Assembly: GCA_022360335.1 (NCBI GenBank)
Contig: JAKSCZ010000147.1
Span: forward strand, 1-7,627
Direction: 5' to 3'
DNA: 7,627 bases
DNA from: Pseudomonadota bacterium
GTDB taxonomy: Bacteria > Pseudomonadota > Gammaproteobacteria > Steroidobacterales > Woeseiaceae
Numbering within the stretch: the stretch's first letter is position 1; each line of letters starts with the position of its first letter. A program made the translations under genes and the position numbers. The notes under the pieces were generated by a model that was not told where the DNA came from, did not search any database, and was given only the letters and a program-made list of their open reading frames with translations. Positions 1 through 6,130 of this stretch are shown here, piece by piece.

Positions 1-199
1 CGCTGAAGAACCAGAGTATGCGGCTGTTGAGTACGAGCCCCTTTGCCGCACCGTCGACGACCTTGCCCGTGTGGTCGATCTCACCCGCGAAGCCGCCGTG
101 CCTGTCGTCGATCGAATGTGTGAGCCACCAGCTTGCGATGGCATGCAACTCCCTGACGGCGGCATCTGCGGTCAGATCGTTTATTGGCCGGGCTTGCAT
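1..199 (-). CDS. Cellobiose 2-epimerase (AGE family), N-terminal part, cut by window edge
   Basis: This gene starts at an ATG at 199 on the minus strand, and its first 66 codons stay open to the left edge. The visible peptide begins MQARPINDLT. It carries the N-terminal signature of the cellobiose/mannobiose 2-epimerases: a W-W pair at residues 24-25, then DDRHGGFAGEID (31-42), then GAAKGLVLNSRILWFFS (50-66). Family members have the same run of a GGF motif, an acidic 'G.ID' stretch and a 'K(G)..LN.RILW.FS' helix at this distance from the start. They convert the reducing-end glucose of beta-1,4 disaccharides to mannose and back, in the cytoplasm, and usually have about 400 residues. No signal peptide is seen. 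The start lies inside the end of the GH130 gene (19-nt overlap, different frame) with only a weak ribosome site, which suggests coupled translation. The catalytic histidines lie outside the window, so activity cannot be judged. An N-acylglucosamine 2-epimerase is the main alternative, but the neighbours favour the disaccharide enzyme. Confidence 0.88.
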   Translation of the reverse strand, partial: MQARPINDLTADAAVRELHAIASWWLTHSIDDRHGGFAGEIDHTGKVVDGAAKGLVLNSRILWFFS

Positions 200-1365
200 G
201 AGGCGTTCTTGTCGATGAGCGCGTTGACGGCCGCTACCGACCCCGCGGACCGGCGGCCGTCCGCCGGTGTGTTGCGGCAATAATCGAGCAGGCGGTCGAC
301 GCTCGTCGTCGCGACGTGAAGGCGCGTGTCGCTCGAAGCGTAGTAGATGTACACCGTGCCGTCGGTGTCGCGGATCCAGCCGCCCGAAAAGACGACGTTG
401 GAGACGTCGCCGACGCGTTCCGCGCCCCTCGGCGCGATCAGGTGCCCGGCCGGGCGCCTCGTGACCTTCCAGGGTTCGTCGCGATCCGTCATGAACATGT
501 ACAGCACGTAGCGCAGGCCGGCCGCCGTCTCGCGCACGCCGTGGGCGAGGTGCAGCCAGCCCTCGTCCGTCCGCAGCGGCGCGGGTCCCTGGCCGTTCTT
601 GAGTTCGCTGATCGTGTGATAGACCTTCGGGTCGACGATCGTTTCGTCGGCAACGACGGCATTTTCCATCGAATCGGTCAGTCCCCAGCCGATGCCGCCG
701 CCGTTGCCGACGCCGACGAAGCCGTCCTGGGGCCTCGTATAGATGGCGTACCTGCCGTCGACGAATTCGGGATGCAGGACGCAATTACGCTGTTGCGCCG
801 AATTCGTTACGAGGTCGGGCAAACGTTCCCAGTCGTCGAGGTCGGTCGTTCTCGCGATCCCGCAGGCTGCGATCGCGGCCGAGGTATCGCCCGGATTCGA
901 CTCGTCCTTGCGCTCCGTGCAGAACAGGCCGTAGATGTAGCCGTCCTCGTGTTCGGTGAGCCGCATGTCGTAGATGTTCGTGTCGGGCGAGTCGAGCTCG
1001 GGCATCGCGATCGGGCGCGGCCGGAAGCGGAACCCGTCGGTACCGCTGTCGCTTTCCGCGACTGCGAACCAGGACTTGCGATCCACGCCTTCGACGCGCA
1101 CGACGAGGGTAAAGCGTTCGCGGTGCAGAATGGCGCCCGCATTGAATGTCGCGTTGACGCCGATTCTCTCCATGAGGAAGGGATTGTCTGCGGGATCGAG
1201 GTCGTACCGCCAGTGCAGCGGGACGTGCCCGGGGGTAATGACCGGGTAACGCCAGCGCGAATAAATGCCGTTGCCGGGCGCGACCTGCTCGTTGCGCCGC
1301 GCCAGGAGTTTCTCCTGGCCGTCGCGCAGTGCGCCAAGACGCGCATCGAAGTCGTCGTTGCCCAT
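181..1365 (-). CDS. mgp: 4-O-beta-D-mannosyl-D-glucose phosphorylase (GH130, subfamily 1)
   Basis: This 394-residue cytoplasmic enzyme splits mannosyl-beta-1,4-glucose with inorganic phosphate to alpha-mannose-1-phosphate and glucose (EC 2.4.1.281), the second step of the phosphorolytic mannobiose pathway. The length matches the family (about 390). Segments typical of GH130 subfamily 1 are RNEQVAPGNGIYSRWRYPVI (24-43), WRYDLDPADNPFLMERIGVN (52-71), FNAGAI (74-79), VEGVDRKSWFAVAES (91-105), NIYDMRLTEHEDG (130-142), QQRNCVLHPEFVDG (191-204), YTRPQDGF (209-216), GGGIGWGL (222-229) and YYASSDTRLHVATT (341-354). Asp133 in the YDMRL segment is the likely general acid, by analogy with the Asp at about 131 of the Bacteroides fragilis enzyme. 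No signal peptide is present. The start is fixed by a strong GGAGG ribosome site 6 nt upstream. The gene follows GH94 after a 16-nt gap and overlaps the epimerase that would make its substrate. A mannan-chain or mannosyl-GlcNAc GH130 subfamily is the alternative, but the motifs fit subfamily 1 along the whole length. Confidence 0.95.
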   Translation of the reverse strand: MGNDDFDARLGALRDGQEKLLARRNEQVAPGNGIYSRWRYPVITPGHVPLHWRYDLDPADNPFLMERIGVNATFNAGAILHRERFTLVVRVEGVDRKSWFAVAESDSGTDGFRFRPRPIAMPELDSPDTNIYDMRLTEHEDGYIYGLFCTERKDESNPGDTSAAIAACGIARTTDLDDWERLPDLVTNSAQQRNCVLHPEFVDGRYAIYTRPQDGFVGVGNGGGIGWGLTDSMENAVVADETIVDPKVYHTISELKNGQGPAPLRTDEGWLHLAHGVRETAAGLRYVLYMFMTDRDEPWKVTRRPAGHLIAPRGAERVGDVSNVVFSGGWIRDTDGTVYIYYASSDTRLHVATTSVDRLLDYCRNTPADGRRSAGSVAAVNALIDKNASCKPGQ

Positions 1366-1371
1366 CGGCCG

Positions 1372-1376
1372 CCTCC
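1372..1376 (-). promoter_or_regulatory. Strong Shine-Dalgarno site of the GH130 gene
   Basis: The minus strand reads GGAGG here, followed by 6 nt and then the ATG at 1365. It is the best ribosome site in the operon and settles the GH130 start. It lies within the 16-nt gap after the stop codon (TAG, 1384-1382) of the GH94 gene. Confidence 0.85.
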
Positions 1377-1381
1377 AAGCT

Positions 1382-3835
1382 CTAACCCAGGACGACCTCG
1401 ACGTCGTACTCGGAACCCGCCTCGCCGGCCGGCAGCGTCCGTCCGTCGATGGTCACGCCGTCGACGCTGATCGAACGGACCCCCGAACCGACGTGATCGG
1501 GGTTGCTCACGCTGATGCGGTAGGTCGAGCCGCGGAACGTCCTCGTTACCCGGTACCCGTGCCAATCCGGCGGGATACACGGATCGATGCGCAGCCCGTC
1601 GTAGTCCGGCTTGATCCCGAGGATGTGCTCGGTGAGCGCGTGGTAGTTCCATGCCGCCGTACCGGTCAGCCAGGAATTCTTGGCCTCGCCCGGCCGGGCC
1701 GCTTCCTTGCCGGCCACCATCTGGGCGTAAACGTAGGGCTCGATCCTGCGCAGCGCAACGTGCTGCTGGAACGCCGGCGCCGTGCGGCAGTAGTAATCGT
1801 ACGCCCGGTCGCCGCGCCCGACGACGGTTTCGCCGATCATGACCCAGGGGTTGTTGTGGCAGAAAATCCCGCCGTTCTCCTTGTAGCCGGGCGGATACGT
1901 CGTGATCTCGCCGAGTTCGAGGCGGTAGCGCGTGTAGGCCGGGTAGTGCAGGACGATGCCGTATTCGCAGGCGAGATTATCGGCCACGGCATCGAGCGCC
2001 TTCGCGGCCTTGCCGTCGTCGAGGCCGATCCCGGCCATCGCGCCGAAGCCCTGCGTCTCGACATAGATCCTGCCTTCCGCGTTCTCGCGGCTGCCGACCT
2101 TCGCGCCCGTGGCGTCGTAGGCGCGCAGGAACCACTCGCCGTCCCAGCCGTGTTCCTCTATCGTGGCCGCCATCGTATCGCTCGCTGCGCGAACGCGCGC
2201 GGCCTCCTGCGGCCGGCCGACGCGCTCGCAGAGATCGGCATAGTCGCGGCCGTACAGGACGAACATCTGCGCGATCATGACGGATTCGGCGTTGCGGCCC
2301 TCGCGATTCTCCGTCGTCTGGAACGATTCGTTCGGCTCGGTGGAGAAACAGTTCAGATTCAGGCAGTCGTTCCAGTCCGCCCGCCCGATCAGCGGCAAGC
2401 CGTGCGGGCCGAGGTTATTCAGGACGTGATCGACCGATACGCGCAGGTGTTCGAGCAAGGTCGCCGTGCGGGTCTCGTCGTTCTCGAACGGGACGCGTTC
2501 CTCGAGGATGCCGAAGTCGCCGGTTTCGCGGATGTAGGCGCAGGTCGACAATACCAGCCACAGGGGATCGTCGTTGAAGTTGCCGCCGACGGCCGCATTG
2601 CCGCGCTTGGTCAGAGGCTGGTACTGGTGGTACACCGAGCCGTCTTCGAACTGGGTGGCCGCGATGTCGAGAATCCGCTCCCGCGCCCGCACCGGATCGA
2701 GGTGGAAGAATCCGAGCAGGTCCTGGTTCGAGTCGCGGAATCCCATGCCGCGGCCGATACCGGCTTCGAAGAAGGATGCGCTGCGCGACAGGTTGAACGT
2801 CACCATGCACTGATACTGGTTCCAGGTATTGATCATCCGGTCGAGGCGCGCGTCGTGCGATTCGAGCCGGAAGCGCGACAGCAGGTCTCCCCAGTATTCC
2901 CCGAGCCGGTCGAGCGCCGCGCGGACCTTGTCCGGGCTGTCGTACTTCGCGATGAGCTCGAGCGCCGGTTCCTTGTTGATGATACCGGGCGACGCGAACT
3001 TGCGCCGGTCGCCGACCTCGACGTAGCCGATCTGGAACACGAGTTCGCGCTGCTCGCCCGGCGCCAGTTCGACGTCGATGCAATGCGATGCGATCGGCGA
3101 CCAGCCGTGCGCGATCGAATGGCGCGGCTCGCCGTCGACGACGGCCTGCGGCCGGTCGAAGCCGTTGTACGGCCCCAGGAACGCCTCGCGATCGGTCTCG
3201 AAGCCGCTGATGGCGCTGTTGACGCTGTAGAACGCGTAGTGATCGCGGCGCTCGCGATACTCGGTCTTGTGGTACAGCACCGGGCCGTCGACCTCGACCT
3301 CCCCGGTCGAGAAGTTGCGCTGGAAGTTGGTCGCATCGTCGTCGGCGTTCCACAGACACCACTCGGCGAGCGAGTAGAATTTGAAGGATCGCGTTTTACC
3401 GGAGCGGTTTTCCAGGTTTACGAGCTGCAATTCGGTATTGTCGCCGTTGGGCACGACGTAGATAATCGAGGCGCGCAGGCCGGCCTTCTCGCCCGTGATG
3501 CGCGTGTAGCCGAGACCGTGGCGGCACTCGTAGTCGTCCAGTTCGGTCCTGCACGGCTTCCACCCGGGCGACCAGACGGTATCGCCGTCACGGACATAGA
3601 AGTACCGTCCGCCGTTGTCGGTCGGTACGCTGTTGTAACGGTAACGCGTCAGGCGCCTGAAGCGTGCGTCGCGATAGAAGCTGTAGCCGCCGCCCGTGTT
3701 CGAGACGAGAGAAAAGAAATCCTGGTTGCCGAGGTAGTTGATCCAGGGGTACGGCGTGCACGGGTTCGTGACGACGTACTCGCGCGAGGCGTCGTCGAAA
3801 TAGCCGAATTCGCCGTCGTTGTCAGCCGGGTGCAT
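1382..3835 (-). CDS. cbp: Cellobiose phosphorylase (GH94)
   Basis: This 817-residue cytoplasmic enzyme splits cellobiose with phosphate to alpha-glucose-1-phosphate and glucose (EC 2.4.1.20), saving one ATP compared with hydrolysis. It resembles the Cellulomonas/Cellvibrio gilvus enzyme (about 820 residues) along its whole length. The N-terminal beta-sandwich includes YGYFDD-like GYFDDASREYVVTNPCTPYP (11-30), GGGYSFYRDARFRRLTRYRY (48-67) and HGLGYTRITGE (106-116). The (alpha/alpha)6 barrel carries WNQYQCMVTFNLSRSASFFE (338-357), GIGRGMGFRDSNQDLLGF (359-376), HQYQPLTKRGN (403-413), GRADWNDCLNLNCFS (484-498) and YPPGYKENGGIFCHNNPW (647-664). Asp490 in the ADWND motif matches the known general acid, at the same residue number as in C. 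gilvus. There is no signal peptide. The chosen start gives AGGA 9 nt upstream and the family's usual N-terminus. A chitobiose or cellodextrin phosphorylase is less likely because the match is closest to cellobiose phosphorylase. Confidence 0.96.
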   Translation of the reverse strand: MHPADNDGEFGYFDDASREYVVTNPCTPYPWINYLGNQDFFSLVSNTGGGYSFYRDARFRRLTRYRYNSVPTDNGGRYFYVRDGDTVWSPGWKPCRTELDDYECRHGLGYTRITGEKAGLRASIIYVVPNGDNTELQLVNLENRSGKTRSFKFYSLAEWCLWNADDDATNFQRNFSTGEVEVDGPVLYHKTEYRERRDHYAFYSVNSAISGFETDREAFLGPYNGFDRPQAVVDGEPRHSIAHGWSPIASHCIDVELAPGEQRELVFQIGYVEVGDRRKFASPGIINKEPALELIAKYDSPDKVRAALDRLGEYWGDLLSRFRLESHDARLDRMINTWNQYQCMVTFNLSRSASFFEAGIGRGMGFRDSNQDLLGFFHLDPVRARERILDIAATQFEDGSVYHQYQPLTKRGNAAVGGNFNDDPLWLVLSTCAYIRETGDFGILEERVPFENDETRTATLLEHLRVSVDHVLNNLGPHGLPLIGRADWNDCLNLNCFSTEPNESFQTTENREGRNAESVMIAQMFVLYGRDYADLCERVGRPQEAARVRAASDTMAATIEEHGWDGEWFLRAYDATGAKVGSRENAEGRIYVETQGFGAMAGIGLDDGKAAKALDAVADNLACEYGIVLHYPAYTRYRLELGEITTYPPGYKENGGIFCHNNPWVMIGETVVGRGDRAYDYYCRTAPAFQQHVALRRIEPYVYAQMVAGKEAARPGEAKNSWLTGTAAWNYHALTEHILGIKPDYDGLRIDPCIPPDWHGYRVTRTFRGSTYRISVSNPDHVGSGVRSISVDGVTIDGRTLPAGEAGSEYDVEVVLG

Positions 3836-5696
3836 CGGCGGGCGTCCTGTCGAGTTTGTCATACCAGGTTTTCTTGAGAACGACCGCGCTGACGGCGAAG
3901 ACCCCGAGCGCGGCCGCGAGCGACGGGTATTCCCGGATGACGAGGAAGACCGGCGCCGCAACGAGGCAGGTCTGCGCGACGATGCCGACGGCGACGTTGA
4001 ACATGTCGCGCGAAAAATTCTCGTTGCGTTCGAACGCGGGGTCCTCGGCGACGACCTGGTCGTGCACGGGACCCCACAGGCCCCAGGGCCTGACGTTGCG
4101 GTAGAAGCTCTTCAGTATCTCGGGGTCCTCGGGCGTCGTCACGAAGCTCGCAATGATGCAGGCGGCGCCGGAGACGAGCAACAGCAACGGGAACAGGTAC
4201 AGCGGCAGGATGTCGCTCGCGATGTTCTCGAACACGCCGTCGAAGAGCGGCGGGAACGCCAGCGCGCCGATGATGCCGGCCAGCATGCCCCAGAAGTAAC
4301 CCATTCCGTTGAGCCGCCACCAGTACCATTTGAGGACGTTGGAAACCGCGTAACCGCCGAACAATCCCGATACGAGCCACTGCAGCACGCTGTTGATGCT
4401 CTCGACCCAGAGTCCGATCGTCGTGCTGACGGCGACGACGAGTACCGAGATCAGGTAACTCGCGCGTACCAGGCGCCGGTTACCGGCGTCCGGGTTGATG
4501 TAGCGTTTGTAGACGTCGTTGACGAGATAGGCGGGTGCGGCGTTGACGGTCGATGCGAACGTCGACATGAACGCGGCCAGCAGGCCGGCGAGCAGCAGGC
4601 CGAGGATGCCGACCGGTGCGAACTGCAGCATCGCGGACGGCAGGATGTTCTCGAAGTCGAGCTTTCCGCCGGATACCAGATCGAGGTCCTGGTAGAACGC
4701 GATCGCGAGCACCGCGAAACCTGCGATCATCAGGTAGCGCATCGGGTTGAGCGCGATCGACACGAAGCCGCTCATCAGGGCCGCCTCGCGCGGCGAACGC
4801 GTCGCCAGGATCTTCTGCATGTCGTAGTTGGGCGCGGGCCCCGCCAGGCTCAGCAGGACGCCCTTGAACAGCATCATCATGAAGAAGATGCTGAACAGCG
4901 AGTAACCGTCCGAGACGATCTTGGTATTGACCTCGTCGATCAGGCCCGCCCAGTCGATGTCGAGCGTCCAGCCGAAGAAGGGATTGGCCCAGCCCGCGGG
5001 CGTCGCCGTGTGCAGGACCTCCGGCGGCACGTTGGCCATCGCGATGGCCGCGATGATGATCGCCGCGACGGCCATGATCGTGAACTGCAGCACGTCGGCC
5101 CAGACGATGCTCATCATGCCGCCCATCATAACGTAGAAGGTCGCGAACGCGGTGAAGAAGATCCCGTAGAGATGCGGAACGTAGGCGATCGGCACGTCGA
5201 ACGGGAAGTAAGGCGAAACGACCTCCCACGGAATGAATATCTCCATGAACTTGCCGACGCCGATGAAGCCGTAGGCCAGAAAGCCGAGGACGCTGATCAG
5301 GGCGAACAGCACGACGACCAGGTGGGCGAGGCGACCGCCGAGATCGTCGCCGAAACGCGTCTGTATCCACTGGGCCCCCGTGATCACGTTCGAACGGCGC
5401 AGCCAGGCCGACAGGAAGACGGCGAGAAAGACCTGGTTGAACACCGGCCAGAGCCACGGGATCCAGATGCTCTTCATCCCGTAGACGAAGCACAGGGTGA
5501 CGAGCCACATCGTCCCCGAGATGTCGAACATGCCCGAGGCGTTGGACAGGCCCAGCATGTACCAGGGCAAGGTGCGTCCGCCCTGGAAATAGGCGCGCAG
5601 GTTCTTCGCCGCCCGCTTCTTCAGGATCAGCCCGATGACGACCGTGGCCAGGAGGTAGAGTCCGATGATCGTCAGGTCGACGGCTTGCAGCTGCAT
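3822..5696 (-). CDS. Sodium:solute symporter (SSS/SLC5 family), probable disaccharide importer
   Basis: This 624-residue inner-membrane protein belongs to the sodium:solute symporter family (LeuT fold), which couples Na+ entry to solute uptake. About 14-15 hydrophobic segments can be seen, near residues 7-25, 45-70, 76-98, 124-145, 175-195, 203-222, 268-290, 313-335, 358-380, 412-431, 440-460, 466-482, 495-518, 568-587 and 592-608. Family features include the broken first core helix GLSNASGMFDISGTMW (49-64), the amphipathic GAQWIQTRFG (107-116), and the helix with LLAGLLAAFMSTFASTVNAA (368-387) followed by YLVNDVYKRY (390-399), where the Na+-coordinating Ser/Thr residues normally lie. The C-terminal part has a loop with PEDPEILKSFYRNVRPWG (522-539) and two extra helices, as in long members of the family. 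It is the first gene of the operon and overlaps GH94 by 14 nt, so it most likely imports the disaccharides used by the enzymes downstream. The sequence alone does not show the substrate. Its ribosome site is weak. Confidence 0.94.
   Translation of the reverse strand: MQLQAVDLTIIGLYLLATVVIGLILKKRAAKNLRAYFQGGRTLPWYMLGLSNASGMFDISGTMWLVTLCFVYGMKSIWIPWLWPVFNQVFLAVFLSAWLRRSNVITGAQWIQTRFGDDLGGRLAHLVVVLFALISVLGFLAYGFIGVGKFMEIFIPWEVVSPYFPFDVPIAYVPHLYGIFFTAFATFYVMMGGMMSIVWADVLQFTIMAVAAIIIAAIAMANVPPEVLHTATPAGWANPFFGWTLDIDWAGLIDEVNTKIVSDGYSLFSIFFMMMLFKGVLLSLAGPAPNYDMQKILATRSPREAALMSGFVSIALNPMRYLMIAGFAVLAIAFYQDLDLVSGGKLDFENILPSAMLQFAPVGILGLLLAGLLAAFMSTFASTVNAAPAYLVNDVYKRYINPDAGNRRLVRASYLISVLVVAVSTTIGLWVESINSVLQWLVSGLFGGYAVSNVLKWYWWRLNGMGYFWGMLAGIIGALAFPPLFDGVFENIASDILPLYLFPLLLLVSGAACIIASFVTTPEDPEILKSFYRNVRPWGLWGPVHDQVVAEDPAFERNENFSRDMFNVAVGIVAQTCLVAAPVFLVIREYPSLAAALGVFAVSAVVLKKTWYDKLDRTPADAPG
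3845..3848 (-). promoter_or_regulatory. Ribosome site that supports the GH94 start at 3835
   Basis: The minus strand reads AGGA, then 9 nt, then ATG at 3835. It lies within the last codons of the symporter gene, which ends at 3822, so GH94 translation begins before the symporter stop is passed. The in-frame ATGs further upstream (3862 and 3961) would add residues that have no family counterpart. Confidence 0.6.
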
Positions 5697-5760
5697 TGTC
5701 CGGTAGGCCCCCGTGCGTTGCGGCGCTCGTTCGTATTGGTATGCACCGTGCCGACCGCGG

Positions 5761-5790
5761 ATGCTAAACGTTTTACATCAGTCGGGTCAA
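5761..5790 (-). promoter_or_regulatory. Candidate promoter A for the symporter-phosphorylase operon
   Basis: On the minus strand, TTGACC (5790-5785) lies 18 nt from TAGCAT (5766-5761), which matches 4 of 6 consensus -10 bases. The predicted start near 5754 gives a leader of about 60 nt. The degenerate operator at 5762-5777 lies in the spacer and -10, so a bound repressor would block polymerase directly. No transcription data support it, and promoter B is an alternative. Confidence 0.42.
5762..5777. promoter_or_regulatory. Operator-like palindrome, imperfect copy (symporter side)
   Basis: The plus strand reads TGCTAAACGTTTTACA. It matches the perfect palindrome at 6020-6035 at 14 of 16 positions, with an identical right half-site and only the third and fourth bases changed. 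The central AACGTT core is the usual shape of LacI/PurR-family operators, in which the hinge helices insert at the central CG. It lies 66 bp upstream of the symporter start and inside candidate promoter A. The regulator gene is not in the window. Confidence 0.72.
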
Positions 5791-5811
5791 ACCGGGGCGA
5801 AATACGCGCCG

Positions 5812-5841
5812 ATAACACCGTTGTAATTTCTTTATTTTCAA
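5812..5841 (-). promoter_or_regulatory. Candidate promoter B for the symporter-phosphorylase operon
   Basis: On the minus strand, TTGAAA (5841-5836) is followed after 18 nt by TGTTAT (5817-5812), which matches 4 of 6 -10 bases, with AT-rich DNA around and upstream of the -35. The start near 5805 would place the operator (5762-5777) about 30-45 nt into the transcript, where a repressor could act as a roadblock. The score is similar to promoter A, and both could be used. Confidence 0.35.
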
Positions 5842-5918
5842 CAAGTTAATCGATAGGGGTCGGGTCTGTACCGGCGTTCGGCGTCCCGCAGGCCGTGCCG
5901 TGCCTTTAGCCGGTCGCC

Positions 5919-5934
5919 TATAAAATATTTTATA
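5919..5934. repeat. All-AT perfect palindrome between the two operators
   Basis: The plus strand reads TATAAAATATTTTATA, a perfect 16-bp inverted repeat. It keeps the TAAAA/TTTTA half-site core of the operators (12 of 16 positions shared), but every G or C of the operator is replaced by A or T through transitions. It lies 157 bp from the centre of the left operator and 101 bp from the right one. It may be a decayed operator, an AT-rich bending or protein-binding site, or chance in an AT-rich stretch. Confidence 0.5.
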
Positions 5935-5990
5935 ATCAGCAGCTTATATTAAATCGCCCGCCCGTCTCGTTGCGGCAAGACAAAAAAGTA

Positions 5991-6019
5991 TTGACTTGGC
6001 GGCTCCGGCGCAGTAAACA
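5991..6019 (+). promoter_or_regulatory. Candidate promoter of the TonB-dependent receptor gene
   Basis: TTGACT (5991-5996), with 5 of 6 consensus bases, is followed by a 17-nt spacer and TAAACA (6014-6019), a weak -10 with 3 of 6. An A-tract (5982-5987) lies just upstream. The predicted start near 6026 falls in the middle of the perfect palindrome at 6020-6035, the classical arrangement for repression. The weak -10 leaves the exact register open. A leader of about 170 nt would precede the receptor. Confidence 0.5.
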
Positions 6020-6035
6020 TGTAAAACGTTTTACA
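6020..6035. promoter_or_regulatory. Perfect palindromic operator, LacI-family type (receptor side)
   Basis: The plus strand reads TGTAAAACGTTTTACA, an uninterrupted perfect 16-bp inverted repeat with a central CG. A perfect 16-bp palindrome at this position, directly after a promoter-like -35/-10 pair, with a near copy at the opposite end of the same intergenic region, is strong evidence for a shared transcription factor. The shape is that of LacI-family sugar-responsive repressors. The protein that binds it, and the sugar effector, cannot be seen here. Confidence 0.82.
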
Positions 6036-6074
6036 GCCGTGCCGGGGGGGTTCCATACCGTCGAAGGCTGTAAA

Positions 6075-6105
6075 CCGGTCGATCAGGGACCGGCGGGGGC
6101 CGGTC
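6075..6105 (+). other. Mutually exclusive hairpins in the receptor mRNA leader
   Basis: Three arms lie in a row: CCGGTC (6075-6080), GACCGG (6088-6093) and CCGGTC (6100-6105). The middle arm can pair fully with the left arm (7-nt loop) or the right arm (6-nt loop), but not with both. No T-run follows, so this is not an ordinary intrinsic terminator. It could be a leader switch or chance pairing in GC-rich sequence. It does not match a riboswitch class that I recognise. Confidence 0.35.
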
Positions 6106-6130
6106 GTCCTGGGCTTATGTCAAGGGGGGG
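6086..6130 (+). other. G-run cluster in the receptor mRNA leader, possible G-quadruplex
   Basis: The transcribed strand-sense leader carries G-runs of 3 (6086-6088), 5 (6095-6099), 3 (6111-6113) and 7 (6124-6130), with a further run of 7 at 6044-6050. Four runs of at least three within 45 nt could form a G-quadruplex in the RNA, although two of the loops are long (11 and 10 nt). The structure would overlap the hairpin arms at 6075-6105 and lies about 70 nt before the start codon. Confidence 0.35.

Noticed and set aside
316..1470. Open frame on the plus strand, opposite GH130
   Set aside because: It is an antisense shadow with no family pattern. The minus strand has a complete GH130 with a strong ribosome site.
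1265..3877. Very long open frame on the plus strand, opposite GH94
   Set aside because: It is the antisense shadow of a GC-rich gene whose codon bias removes stops on the other strand. It is rich in Arg/Ala/Val with no recognisable domain, while the minus strand encodes a full-length, motif-complete GH94.
3836..3961. Longer GH94 with a start at 3961 or 3862
   Set aside because: The added residues are Ser/Arg-rich, lie wholly in the overlapping symporter gene and have no counterpart in GH94 enzymes. The ATG at 3835 has AGGA at 9 nt and gives the family's normal N-terminus.
3819..5849. Long open frame on the plus strand, opposite the symporter
   Set aside because: Its translation is dominated by Asp/Glu/Arg/His, which is the antisense image of hydrophobic codons. 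The minus strand encodes a complete SSS protein, and the plus frame runs through the promoter region.
5931..5936. Perfect TATAAT on the plus strand as a receptor promoter -10
   Set aside because: No -35-like hexamer lies 16-19 nt upstream. The match is part of the AT palindrome, and the TTGACT promoter at the operator fits better.
6088..6105. GC-rich hairpin as an intrinsic terminator
   Set aside because: The stem is only 6 bp and no T-run follows it. It also lies before, not after, a gene in the direction of transcription.
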